DNA of 64,000 bases from Acidovorax sp. DW039 (GTDB taxonomy: Bacteria; Pseudomonadota; Gammaproteobacteria; Burkholderiales; Burkholderiaceae_C), in assembly GCF_037101375.1 (NCBI RefSeq), contig NZ_AP029019.1:3944001-4008000 (forward strand). The letters are read 5' to 3'. A model generated the notes under the pieces. The model was not told where the DNA came from. It ran no database searches and saw only the letters and a list, made by a program, of their open reading frames with translations. This document shows, in pieces, positions 26,861 through 35,633 of the stretch; position 1 is the first letter of the stretch, and the number at the start of each line of letters is the position of its first letter. The position numbers were made by a program, and so were the translations under genes.

Positions 26861-27874
26861 TCAGTCTTGCAACATGCGGGCTACGCCGTCCTGCCACCGC
26901 CAGGCGTCCTGGCACATCGCGTCCAGCCCGCGGTGCGCGCGCCACCCCAGCAGTTGCGCGGCCAGTGCAGGATCGGCCCAGCACTGCGCCACATCCCCAG
27001 GGCGGCGAGCCACCACTTTGTAGGGCACCGCTCTGCCGCTGGCCCGCTCGAAGGCATGCACCATGTCCAGCACCGACAGCGGCTGCCCGGTGCCGAGGTT
27101 GACCGTCAGCAGCCCCGGGTGCTTGCGCAGATATTCCAGCGCCGCCACATGCCCCTGGGCCAGATCACACACGTGGATGTAATCGCGCACCCCCGTGCCA
27201 TCGGGCGTGGGATAGTCGCCGCCATACACGCTCAGGCACTCACGCTGCCCCACGGCCACCTGGGCCACGTAAGGCAGCAGGTTGTTGGGCACATCCTGGG
27301 GGTCTTCGCCGATCAGGCCACTTTCGTGCGCCCCCACGGGGTTGAAATAGCGCAGCCGGGCAATACGCCACAGCCCCGGCTCTGACATGTCCACATCAGC
27401 CAGCATCTGCTCCATCATGAGCTTGCTCCAGCCGTAGGGATTGGTGGCAGAGAGCGGGAAGTCCTCGCGGATGGGCACAGAAGCAGGGTCCCCATACACC
27501 GTGGCGGAGGAAGAGAACACCAGCGTGCGCACCTGCGCTGCCTGCATGGCCTGCAGCAAAGCCAAGGTGCCCGCCACGTTGTTCTGGTAGTAGTTGAGCG
27601 GTGCACGCACCGATTCGCCCACCGATTTGAGTGCCGCAAAATGAATCACGCCCTCAATAGGGTGGTCTGCAAACACCCGCTGGAGCAAGGCTGCATCGCG
27701 GACATCGCCTTCCACAAAAGGCACAGGAGCGCCCGTGATGCGAGCCATGCGGTCCAGCACCGATCGGCGGCTGTTGCAGAAATTGTCCAGCACCATGTAG
27801 GGGATACCAGCCGCTGCCAAAGCCACGCAAGTGTGTGAGCCGATGAAGCCAGCTCCGCCAGTTACAAGAATCAC
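26861..27874 (-). CDS. galE: UDP-glucose/UDP-N-acetylglucosamine 4-epimerase, GalE family
   Basis: GalE inverts C4 of UDP-hexoses. The protein starts at GTG 27874 (VILVTGGAGFIGSHT), with GAGGAG nine bases upstream; a longer in-frame ATG at 27922 lacks such a site. It has the NAD-binding GGAGFIG, FSSSATVYG and the catalytic YGWSK. At the position of E. coli Tyr299 (context RRPGDLPAYWAD) it has Cys298 (RRPGDVAQCWAD). A small residue there lets human GALE and the E. coli Y299C mutant accept N-acetylated sugars, so UDP-GalNAc synthesis is plausible. It is divergent from pelA (476 bp). Length 337 residues is normal. Confidence 0.95.
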   Translation of the reverse strand: MILVTGGAGFIGSHTCVALAAAGIPYMVLDNFCNSRRSVLDRMARITGAPVPFVEGDVRDAALLQRVFADHPIEGVIHFAALKSVGESVRAPLNYYQNNVAGTLALLQAMQAAQVRTLVFSSSATVYGDPASVPIREDFPLSATNPYGWSKLMMEQMLADVDMSEPGLWRIARLRYFNPVGAHESGLIGEDPQDVPNNLLPYVAQVAVGQRECLSVYGGDYPTPDGTGVRDYIHVCDLAQGHVAALEYLRKHPGLLTVNLGTGQPLSVLDMVHAFERASGRAVPYKVVARRPGDVAQCWADPALAAQLLGWRAHRGLDAMCQDAWRWQDGVARMLQD

Positions 27875-28350
27875 GCTATCGAACTCCTCAAAATGGGATT
27901 TCACTTCCCGGGGAAGGCTCACTTAATCGAAATCGCTTCTAAATTGTCGGGTTAAAAGCCGTGTCGCAATTTAGCGCGGGATATCTGCACGTTCTTTTTT
28001 CTTGTTCGCAAGACTCCCGGCAACGGGACTGGAGCATGAACGGATGGTTCGTAGTCCAAGCAGCATTGCAAACAATCGTTGTACGCGCCCTGCCGATCCG
28101 AACACGACGAAGTGATATTGGGAAGAACCGCGTTGGCATCGCTGATTCAATAAGGCATAAGAGAAGAGTATTCACTCACACCCCCTCTACTTTTCCATCC
28201 AAAGAGATCGACACCATCCCGAGCCGGACCTCCTAAAATCCTTGATCTGCCGATTCCCATCCGGTTGCTACCGTGCAAGCAAGTTCTGTTACACGTAGCC
28301 CATCGGACTGCATTGCGCCTCAAAAGCGTCACCCCAGTTCCTCCGCCCTC
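27875..28350. other. galE-pelA divergent intergenic region
   Basis: This 476-bp region is less GC-rich than its flanks and should hold the promoters of galE (minus) and pelA-G (plus). It contains an 8-bp inverted repeat with wide spacing at 27939-27974. I cannot place -35/-10 elements with confidence. Short open frames here lack ribosome binding sites and family features, and I regard them as non-coding. Confidence 0.6.
27939..27974. promoter_or_regulatory. Widely spaced dyad, candidate operator
   Basis: CTAAATTG (27939-27946) and CAATTTAG (27967-27974) are perfect inverted half sites, separated by 20 bases, about 65 bp upstream of the galE start. AT-rich half sites with two-turn spacing suit a dimeric regulator. 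Which protein binds is unknown. Confidence 0.4.
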
Positions 28351-31188
28351 ATGACACACCCGTTTCGCTTTCTTATCCTGTTGATGTCGGCATTGGTGCT
28401 CGTGGGCACAGCAGGCCAGGCTCAGGCAAAAAAAGCACCAGCTATTGCGCTTTACTACCAGCACAACGCTCCATTGGAGGACCTGAAAGTCTTTGATATC
28501 GTGGTGGTAGAGCCTGACCATGGCTATGACCCAGCAGATTTGCGCACAAAGGGGACGGAGCTTTATGCGTACACATCCGTCGCAGAAGTACAGCCCACGC
28601 GGGCCTATTTCAAGGACATCCCTGCGCAGTGGCAAATGGCACGCAACGGGCACTGGAACTCGGTAGTTGTCGACCAGACGCCCCCGGAATGGCCCGCTTT
28701 TTTTGCAGACCGAGTAGTAGCCCCTCTGTGGCAAAAGGGCTACCGGGGCTTCTTTCTGGACACCATGGACTCGTACCGTCTGGCCAGTCACTTTGATGAA
28801 GCTGCGCAGCAAGACGGACTGCTGCGCGTAATTGAGACGCTGCACAAACGCTTCCCCGGCATTCAGCTGATCATGAACCGGGGATTCGAAATTTCGCCAC
28901 GCCTTAAAGGCAAGATTCAAATGATTGCAGCGGAATCGCTGTATCGCAGGTGGAATAGCGTTGCCAGTCGCTATGAAGAAGTACCAGCAAATGATCGCGA
29001 TTGGCTAACTGCGCAACTCAAGACCATTCAGGATCGTGATGGCATTCCAGCACTGGTCATTGATTACGTCCCCCCGCACGATCGGGCACTCGCACGCGAC
29101 ACTGCCAGGCGTATCGAAACTGATGGTTTCATTCCTTGGGTGACCGACAGCCGCCTGAGCACCGTTGGCGTGGGATCGCTAGAACTTGTGCCCCGTCGAA
29201 TCCTCGTGATCTACAACAGCTCGGAGTCCCCCGCAATCAACTACAGCAACCCCCACCGCTATGTACAGATGCCCCTGAACCATATGGGCTATGTAGTCGA
29301 TTACGCAGACGTGCTTAGCACCTTGCCGAGCGCCATTCACCGGGACCGCTATGCAGGGGTATTGACCTATTTTTCGGGCTTTGTCCCCAAGAACCGCATG
29401 CGGGAGCTGAACCAATGGTTGCAGACCCGAAAAGCTGAAGGAATGCCAATTGCCATCATGGGTGACTTTGGGCTTCTGCCGGATAAATCATGGGCTGCTA
29501 CGTTCGGTCTACAAGTCAGCGATGTGAATATCGCCGCGCCGTTGCGCCTCAAGGACAAACATGCAGCGATGGAATTTGAAATCGCCCTTCCGCCCATCAG
29601 GCGGGATGACACTCCCGTCTTGCTGGTCGGACCGCAGGCCGCACAAGCTGAGCCTCTGGTCGAATTTGTAGACAAAAAGAGCCGCAGTTTCGTTGGCGGG
29701 GCTTTCATGCCCTGGGGGGGCTTCATTCTCGACCCCTATGTTCTCACCGAGCTACCCGGCACTGGACAAACGCGCTGGGTAGTCAACCCATTTACCTTCC
29801 TCGAAAAAGCACTGCAACTCCCCCCTTTGCCGGTGCCTGACACCACCACAGAAAATGGTTTAAGACTGCTTCTGGCGCATATTGACGGGGACGGTTTCCC
29901 CTCCAAAGCCGAATTGGCGGGTAGCCCTCTGGCTTCGCAAGTTCTGTTGCAGGAAATTTTCGAGAAGTACCGTATTCCTCAAACCATGTCGATCATTGAG
30001 GCAGAAACGGCCCCCCACGGACTCTATCCAGACCAAAGCAAGCAACTGGAAGACATCGCGCGCAAGATGTTCAAACTTCCGCACATCGAGGCAGCTAGCC
30101 ACACTTTCTCGCATCCCTTCCTGTGGGACCCTTCGGTCAAACATGGGGTGTTCTCAGAAAACGCCGAAGCCCAGCAATCATTGAATATTCCCGGTTACAA
30201 GCTGGACTTCCAGCGCGAAACGGCTGGCTCTGCTGAATACATTCGTAACCAGCTTGTACCTGCCGGCAAGGCGGTAGAAATACTCCAATGGTCAGGGGAC
30301 ACCGCTCCCAACGAAGCGGCTCTCAAGGCTTCTTATGAAGCGGGTTTGTTAAACCTCAACGGAGGAGACACGTCCATTTCAAAGGCGCAACCAACGCTGA
30401 CTGCCATTGGCGCCCTGGGCATTACCAAGGGCAGTTACTTGCAGGTCTACGCGCCTGTCACAAACGAGAACATCTATACCAACCTGTGGCAGGGCCCCTA
30501 TTACGGCTTCGAGCGAGTACTCGAAACCTTCGAGATGACCGACAAGCCCAAGCGTATCAAGCCCGTCGGCATTTATTACCACACGTACTCAGCCTCCAAG
30601 GCTGCAGGCATCAAGGCCTTGAAGAAGGTATACGACTGGGCCTTATCCCAGCCTCTGCAACCGATTCGCGCATCGGAGTTCATCCGCAAGGTGCAAGACT
30701 TCCACACGTACGCTATTGCCTGCGAAGACGGGGGTTGGCGGGTGCGTGGCGCAGGCAACTTGCGCACGTTGCGCATGCCCTACTCCGTGAGTGATCTAAT
30801 CCCTGCGCTTGCCCAAAGTACCGGCGTAGCAGGTATGAGCGAAGGAATCGAAGGCAGCTACATCCACCTCACCAGTGACCGCGCGTGGATTGCACGACCA
30901 GGAGGCGCTTCGGAGCCCGTCAACGCACCGCAAGTATGGCTGTACAACGCAAATGCCCGCTTGACGCAGTGGCAACGCTCACAACAAGGGCAACGTACGG
31001 ACTTCACCCTGCAAGGCCACGTACCACTGCAATTCAGCTTGGCGGGTATGAACCCCTCATGCAAGCTGAACGCCAATGGGCAACCTTTGGCGGCAATCAA
31101 ACCTTCCCACAACCAGCGCACCGACGTGCGTGCCTACAAGTTAGCCGATGCTTCCGCGCAAATCCAAGTTATCTGCTCCGGACGCTGA
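28351..31188 (+). CDS. pelA: Pel polysaccharide deacetylase / glycoside hydrolase PelA
   Basis: PelA is the periplasmic bifunctional enzyme of Pel synthesis: an alpha-1,4-N-acetylgalactosaminidase domain and a polysaccharide deacetylase domain. The protein is 945 residues from ATG 28351 (MTHPFRFLILLMSALV), with a cleavable signal ending AQA. The N-terminal hydrolase barrel (to about residue 280) includes MIAAESLYRRWN (Glu195, candidate acid/base). The deacetylase metal motif is Asp512 (IDGDGF), His584 and His588 (SHTFSHPF). The spacing (72 and 76 residues) equals that reported for P. aeruginosa PelA Asp528/His600/His604. PAO1 PelA is about 948 residues. First gene of pelA-G; its 3' end overlaps pelB by 41 bases. 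Confidence 0.95.
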   Translation: MTHPFRFLILLMSALVLVGTAGQAQAKKAPAIALYYQHNAPLEDLKVFDIVVVEPDHGYDPADLRTKGTELYAYTSVAEVQPTRAYFKDIPAQWQMARNGHWNSVVVDQTPPEWPAFFADRVVAPLWQKGYRGFFLDTMDSYRLASHFDEAAQQDGLLRVIETLHKRFPGIQLIMNRGFEISPRLKGKIQMIAAESLYRRWNSVASRYEEVPANDRDWLTAQLKTIQDRDGIPALVIDYVPPHDRALARDTARRIETDGFIPWVTDSRLSTVGVGSLELVPRRILVIYNSSESPAINYSNPHRYVQMPLNHMGYVVDYADVLSTLPSAIHRDRYAGVLTYFSGFVPKNRMRELNQWLQTRKAEGMPIAIMGDFGLLPDKSWAATFGLQVSDVNIAAPLRLKDKHAAMEFEIALPPIRRDDTPVLLVGPQAAQAEPLVEFVDKKSRSFVGGAFMPWGGFILDPYVLTELPGTGQTRWVVNPFTFLEKALQLPPLPVPDTTTENGLRLLLAHIDGDGFPSKAELAGSPLASQVLLQEIFEKYRIPQTMSIIEAETAPHGLYPDQSKQLEDIARKMFKLPHIEAASHTFSHPFLWDPSVKHGVFSENAEAQQSLNIPGYKLDFQRETAGSAEYIRNQLVPAGKAVEILQWSGDTAPNEAALKASYEAGLLNLNGGDTSISKAQPTLTAIGALGITKGSYLQVYAPVTNENIYTNLWQGPYYGFERVLETFEMTDKPKRIKPVGIYYHTYSASKAAGIKALKKVYDWALSQPLQPIRASEFIRKVQDFHTYAIACEDGGWRVRGAGNLRTLRMPYSVSDLIPALAQSTGVAGMSEGIEGSYIHLTSDRAWIARPGGASEPVNAPQVWLYNANARLTQWQRSQQGQRTDFTLQGHVPLQFSLAGMNPSCKLNANGQPLAAIKPSHNQRTDVRAYKLADASAQIQVICSGR

Positions 31189-34100
31189 ACGCCCCGTACT
31201 TGCCAGCTATTGGCTCACTGCGTTACTGGCAAGCTTGGTCGGCGGCGCTCTATGGCTTATGTATCCACGCCAAGATTTGGAGCGGAGGCTACTCGCGTCC
31301 AGTAGCGATTCCAGCCTCTCACTGGCGTACCTGAAGAATCTGCTGCGAAGCGATCCGAACAACCCGATGCTGCAACAGTTGCTGGCGCAGCGCGTGGCGG
31401 AAGATGAGGCTCGAAAACAAAAGGAAGCTGAGCTGGCCAACCGCCAGCCTTCGCCATGGACACGCTGGCGCGATGCAATGGATAGCTACCACGCACTCCC
31501 TATCGCGGCCACAGAACAGCGCAGCACTCTGCGTGCTGACCTGATAGTGCGCCTGCGTGAGCTGGTGACCGACGAGGTCCCTGCTGAAGTGCTTCCAGCG
31601 TTAGCGGAAGATGCCTTCCACCTGGGGGAGCCCCTGCTGGGCATTCAGATGTATCGCCGAATGGGGGATGAAGCCCGCTCCAAAGACAGCGCTGTAGCGC
31701 TCTATGAGCGCGCAGCGCGCGAAGCACTCGGGGTCTCTGCCCACCAGGAGGCAGCAAGTCTGTTTCTGAAAGCATGCCGCTCCAGTTCCCGCTCAGACCA
31801 AGCCAAGGCTTTCTATCTGAGCGCTATCGCTGCCATGCAGGCATCTGGCAAGCCGGCGGAGGCACTGGCCTTGGCGCAGCGCGAGGCGGGTGACCTCGAA
31901 ACAGATCCAGAGGTATTGCGTGTGCTGGTGGAGCTAGCACGGGCAGCTGGCAAACCCTCGATTGCCGAGCAATACATGAAGCGGTTGCTTCGTCTGGCCC
32001 TGCTTCAGCAATGGCAGCAGACCGTCATTGCCGCCGCATCGCCGCAGATGCATCCCATGTCGGGCGATGCCATGGTGACTGAGCCGGCACTGATGCGCTA
32101 TGAAGATCGCGCCTACCTGCTGGACACGAGCATGCTTCACCACCCCAGCGTAGCGGGAGTACGGAGGTTAATGACCGCGCAGGGGAGCGACCGCACTGGC
32201 ATGGAGAAGGCGGGTCCAGGCCTGCCGTTTGACGACAAGATATATGCCCTGGGGTATCAGGTTTTTCTGGAAAACCGCAACCTTGAAGACGCTTGGCTGG
32301 TAGCTAAGTCCGCCGTACAACAAGCCCCGGACAACTTGGCATGGCGTGAGCGGCTGGCCCAGGTTGCCGAGTGGACACAGCGCAGCGATGTCGCATTGCA
32401 AAACTGGCTGGTCATCGCACGGACCACTCAACAGGACCGCGCTTGGCAATCAGTCCTGAGGCTTGCGCCTGGATTGTTTGATGATGCGGCGCTCATTGAA
32501 GGTCTGCGCTACGAGTTGCGGCGTAACCCTGACAACGCAGTTCTATCCAAGGAGCTCGTCCAGGCGTATGAGCGGGTGGGCTCTCCCGCGCCAGCCATCG
32601 AATTCCTGCAACAGCAGCCACGCTTGCCCGCCAACTTGGAATTGCTGGCGGACATTGCGACCCGGGCAGGACAAATGGACATAGCCCTTCAAGCCTGGGA
32701 GCAGCTTCTGGCAGATGGCACTCAAGCCACGCCGGAGCGCGTCATGCGCGCAGCTACCTTGGCGGTCGTGCGAGGCAAGCCTGAGCTGGCAATGGCTTGG
32801 TTGGAGGCGGCGCGCAAAGCAGTCATCCCCGGAGCAGATATCACCACAGACTTTTGGCGCATGACGGGGCAACTGGCCGAACGCCAGCAGCGTGACGCAG
32901 TGGCGCTGGACGCATACCGACAACTTTTGACCACACCCGATGCCGAGCTGCCGGACTTTGATTCGGCCATCAGACTGCTGCAAGTGGACCATCCACTACA
33001 GGCAGCAGAAGTAGCCGTGCAGGCCTGGGACCGCTTCTACCAACCGCGTCACCTAATCCTCGCTTTGAATACCTACGTCAGCCGTAGCCAGTGGATGCAG
33101 GTCAAGCAACTGCTGGATAAAGCGAACCCCGAGGGCAGCGTTTTGCGGGAGGCAATCGCGCCTCTGTGGAAAGACGCTCAGTTTTTGCGCATCGCGGGCC
33201 TTTACCAGCAGAACAAGGGCAACCTTACCCGGGCAGCCAAGCTGTTTGATGCGGCCTTACGATTGGCCCCCGATTCGGCTGAAATGCGACAGGCCATCGT
33301 GTGGCTATTTATCGATAGCAACGACAACATCTCTTTGCGCAAACTGCTGGCCACCTACGAAGCGGAGTGGAGTGAGGACAAGGAGATGCATGATGCCCTG
33401 GGTTCGGCCTATCAAGCCCTATCCCTGCCCTCAGTGGCGCTGGCTCGATACTTCACCCCTCAGCTGGCTGAACGGCAAAACGACTTCCTGTGGCTGATGA
33501 ACTATGCCGATGCACTGGACCAAAACCAGGAGCCCGACAAGTCCTGGCGCTTGCGCCGACATCTCTTGTCCTCGGAATGGACGCAAGCCCAACAGGGTCT
33601 GCCCATGACACGCCCCCAAGCACGCGCGCACTGGCTTACAGAAGAAGGACTGGATGTCACCCGACGCCTGGCCCGCGCGCGTCTGCTGCTGGTGAATAAG
33701 CCTGGTGACCCCGCCTTCGAAACGCTGCGTGAACTCATGCGACTGGATCGGGATGCCGCAGGCAACTTGTCCAACGCAGCGGCCGAAACCGCCATTGGCT
33801 GGCTACAAGACGCGGGGCAGTACTCTGCCGAACGGGGCTTGCTGTGGCAGCAATACGCACGCAGCCAAAGCCTGCGCGCCAATCGACCTTTGTGGGCGGA
33901 CATCACCCTCGCTCTGGCAGAACAAGACAACGCGTCCACCGGTGCCTTGCTGGACACCTTTGGCGAACGCCTGCCTCGTTACGATCACATCAACGCCGCC
34001 GTTGCCGTGCAAGATGTGCGCTTGGCGCAGACATCGGCCTTTGAATACCAAATAGATCAGCCTGACGATGCACCGCTGCATTTGCAGCTCACCGAAAACT

Positions 34101-35047
34101 TGCTAGCTTTCAGTGACCATGCAGGCCCCCAGGTTGAAGCAAGAAAGCTCGGAGACCTGGAGGAAACAGAGGCCAATGCGCAATGGCATGTGGCGTTGAG
34201 TCCCCGCCTGTCGATGGATCTGGGCCTGACTCGCATTCACCGCACTGCAGGACTTTCCACTCAGCTGAGCAATCCCTCGCAGGAAAGGGGTGTGAAGGTC
34301 GATCTACGCTGGCAAGAGCAGGACACCACAACCACGCTACATATTGCACGGCGCGAGAGCCTGGCCAGCTACACCCCCGTACAGCTCGAACACGAATGGC
34401 GTCTGGACAGCCGTCTGACGTTGCGCATGGACATCGGCATGCAACTGCCCACCCAGGAGAGCACCGTGCTACGTATGGCGGGCATGAAAGACCGAGCCGG
34501 CATCAGCTTGCGCTACCAGATTTCCCGGCTCGACCAGATCACCATGGAACACTGGCGAGAGAATTACAAGCTACAGACTGGTGGGATGCTGGGCAATGGG
34601 CGTCACTCATCACTGACATACACCCACAGCTACCGGGTGGAAGCTCCGAGTCTGGAATTTGGAGCGTTTTGGTCTCAACACGCTTATGACAGGCGCGACC
34701 CTGGAGAGCTTTCGGGCAGAGATCTGGCCTTCACCCAGTACCTCCCGCCCGGCGTAGAGCGTGTCGGCGAAACCTATTTCCTGCCTGAGAATTTCAGCTT
34801 CTATGGTCTGCAGATATCGACCAATACCCGCTTTGAGCGCGACTACACGCGCGCACTGCAACCCTTTGGCAGCATTGCCCGAACATGGCACAGCCGCCAG
34901 GGTGCGGGCTACAGCCTGCGTCTGGGCTTGGCAGGCAGCTTGCTGGGTAGCGACCACTTGAACCTGGGTTGGAGCCTGGGCAAGGGCGGAACTCTTACAC
35001 AGGGGCTCACGCGCGAGATACAGCTGCGCTACCGCAAGCACTTCTGA
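31148..35047 (+). CDS. pelB: Pel outer-membrane export protein PelB (TPR plus beta-barrel)
   Basis: PelB is the outer-membrane porin for Pel, with a long periplasmic TPR scaffold that binds PelA. The 1299-residue protein has an N-terminal membrane helix (YWLTALLASLVGGALWLMY), many TPR-like helical pairs (about residues 45-960), and a C-terminal beta-barrel of alternating polar and hydrophobic strands. It ends REIQLRYRKHF with the terminal Phe of outer-membrane barrels. ATG 31148 lies inside pelA (41-base overlap). It is slightly longer than PAO1 PelB (about 1190 residues). Confidence 0.93.
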   Translation: MLPRKSKLSAPDAERPVLASYWLTALLASLVGGALWLMYPRQDLERRLLASSSDSSLSLAYLKNLLRSDPNNPMLQQLLAQRVAEDEARKQKEAELANRQPSPWTRWRDAMDSYHALPIAATEQRSTLRADLIVRLRELVTDEVPAEVLPALAEDAFHLGEPLLGIQMYRRMGDEARSKDSAVALYERAAREALGVSAHQEAASLFLKACRSSSRSDQAKAFYLSAIAAMQASGKPAEALALAQREAGDLETDPEVLRVLVELARAAGKPSIAEQYMKRLLRLALLQQWQQTVIAAASPQMHPMSGDAMVTEPALMRYEDRAYLLDTSMLHHPSVAGVRRLMTAQGSDRTGMEKAGPGLPFDDKIYALGYQVFLENRNLEDAWLVAKSAVQQAPDNLAWRERLAQVAEWTQRSDVALQNWLVIARTTQQDRAWQSVLRLAPGLFDDAALIEGLRYELRRNPDNAVLSKELVQAYERVGSPAPAIEFLQQQPRLPANLELLADIATRAGQMDIALQAWEQLLADGTQATPERVMRAATLAVVRGKPELAMAWLEAARKAVIPGADITTDFWRMTGQLAERQQRDAVALDAYRQLLTTPDAELPDFDSAIRLLQVDHPLQAAEVAVQAWDRFYQPRHLILALNTYVSRSQWMQVKQLLDKANPEGSVLREAIAPLWKDAQFLRIAGLYQQNKGNLTRAAKLFDAALRLAPDSAEMRQAIVWLFIDSNDNISLRKLLATYEAEWSEDKEMHDALGSAYQALSLPSVALARYFTPQLAERQNDFLWLMNYADALDQNQEPDKSWRLRRHLLSSEWTQAQQGLPMTRPQARAHWLTEEGLDVTRRLARARLLLVNKPGDPAFETLRELMRLDRDAAGNLSNAAAETAIGWLQDAGQYSAERGLLWQQYARSQSLRANRPLWADITLALAEQDNASTGALLDTFGERLPRYDHINAAVAVQDVRLAQTSAFEYQIDQPDDAPLHLQLTENLLAFSDHAGPQVEARKLGDLEETEANAQWHVALSPRLSMDLGLTRIHRTAGLSTQLSNPSQERGVKVDLRWQEQDTTTTLHIARRESLASYTPVQLEHEWRLDSRLTLRMDIGMQLPTQESTVLRMAGMKDRAGISLRYQISRLDQITMEHWRENYKLQTGGMLGNGRHSSLTYTHSYRVEAPSLEFGAFWSQHAYDRRDPGELSGRDLAFTQYLPPGVERVGETYFLPENFSFYGLQISTNTRFERDYTRALQPFGSIARTWHSRQGAGYSLRLGLAGSLLGSDHLNLGWSLGKGGTLTQGLTREIQLRYRKHF

Positions 35048-35078
35048 ACCCATCCAATATTGATAGAAAGAAAATCCG

Positions 35079-35630
35079 ATGATTTGCAACACCAGAACCC
35101 TGGGCAGACTGAAAGTCATAGCCAGCGCATGGGCGCTTTGCACACTGGTCGCCTGCTCGACGATGGACCGTGGCCGAGCTCCCACACTGCAGTCCAACGC
35201 TGATTGGACCGTACTGCCTTTTGCCAACCATACCGAGACCCCCATGGCCGGTAATCGTGCCGAAAGCGTTGCAGAGGCTCTGCTGCATGCGCAGGGCGTG
35301 GGCAAGGTCAAACGCTATACAAGCACAGCGCAGCAAGAGGCCTTGTTCGACGCGGGAGACACCAAACGCCAGGAACAAGCACTGGCCTGGGCCCGAGAGC
35401 AAGGCGTGCGTTATGCGCTGGCAGGCACGGTAGACGAGTGGCGCTACAAAGTGGGGGTGGACGGTGAACCTGCAGCCGGAGTCACGTTGCAAATCATTGA
35501 CGTGCAAAACGGGGAGGTTCTCTGGAGCGGTGCAGGGGGCAAGTCCGGCTGGAGCCGTGAAGCACTGTCGGCTGTGGCACAAAAGCTGATTCGCGAACTC
35601 CTGCAAGCTGGCCTGTCCGGCACACGTTAA
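35079..35630 (+). CDS. pelC: Pel outer-membrane lipoprotein PelC
   Basis: PelC forms a dodecameric ring on the periplasmic side of the outer membrane that guides Pel to PelB. The 183-residue protein has a signal with the lipobox LVACS (Cys at about residue 26). The mature domain has an NADWTVLPFANHTETPMAGN strand-loop pattern, typical of PelC/LptE-like folds, and a C-terminal helix EALSAVAQKLIRELL. It starts 31 bp after pelB with a GAAAGAAA leader and ends 3 bp before pelD. Confidence 0.92.
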   Translation: MICNTRTLGRLKVIASAWALCTLVACSTMDRGRAPTLQSNADWTVLPFANHTETPMAGNRAESVAEALLHAQGVGKVKRYTSTAQQEALFDAGDTKRQEQALAWAREQGVRYALAGTVDEWRYKVGVDGEPAAGVTLQIIDVQNGEVLWSGAGGKSGWSREALSAVAQKLIRELLQAGLSGTR

Positions 35631-35633
35631 GTC

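Noticed and set aside
27961..28236. A 91-codon open frame in the galE-pelA region
   Set aside because: No ribosome binding site, GTG start, and no family pattern; it lies in a probable divergent promoter region.
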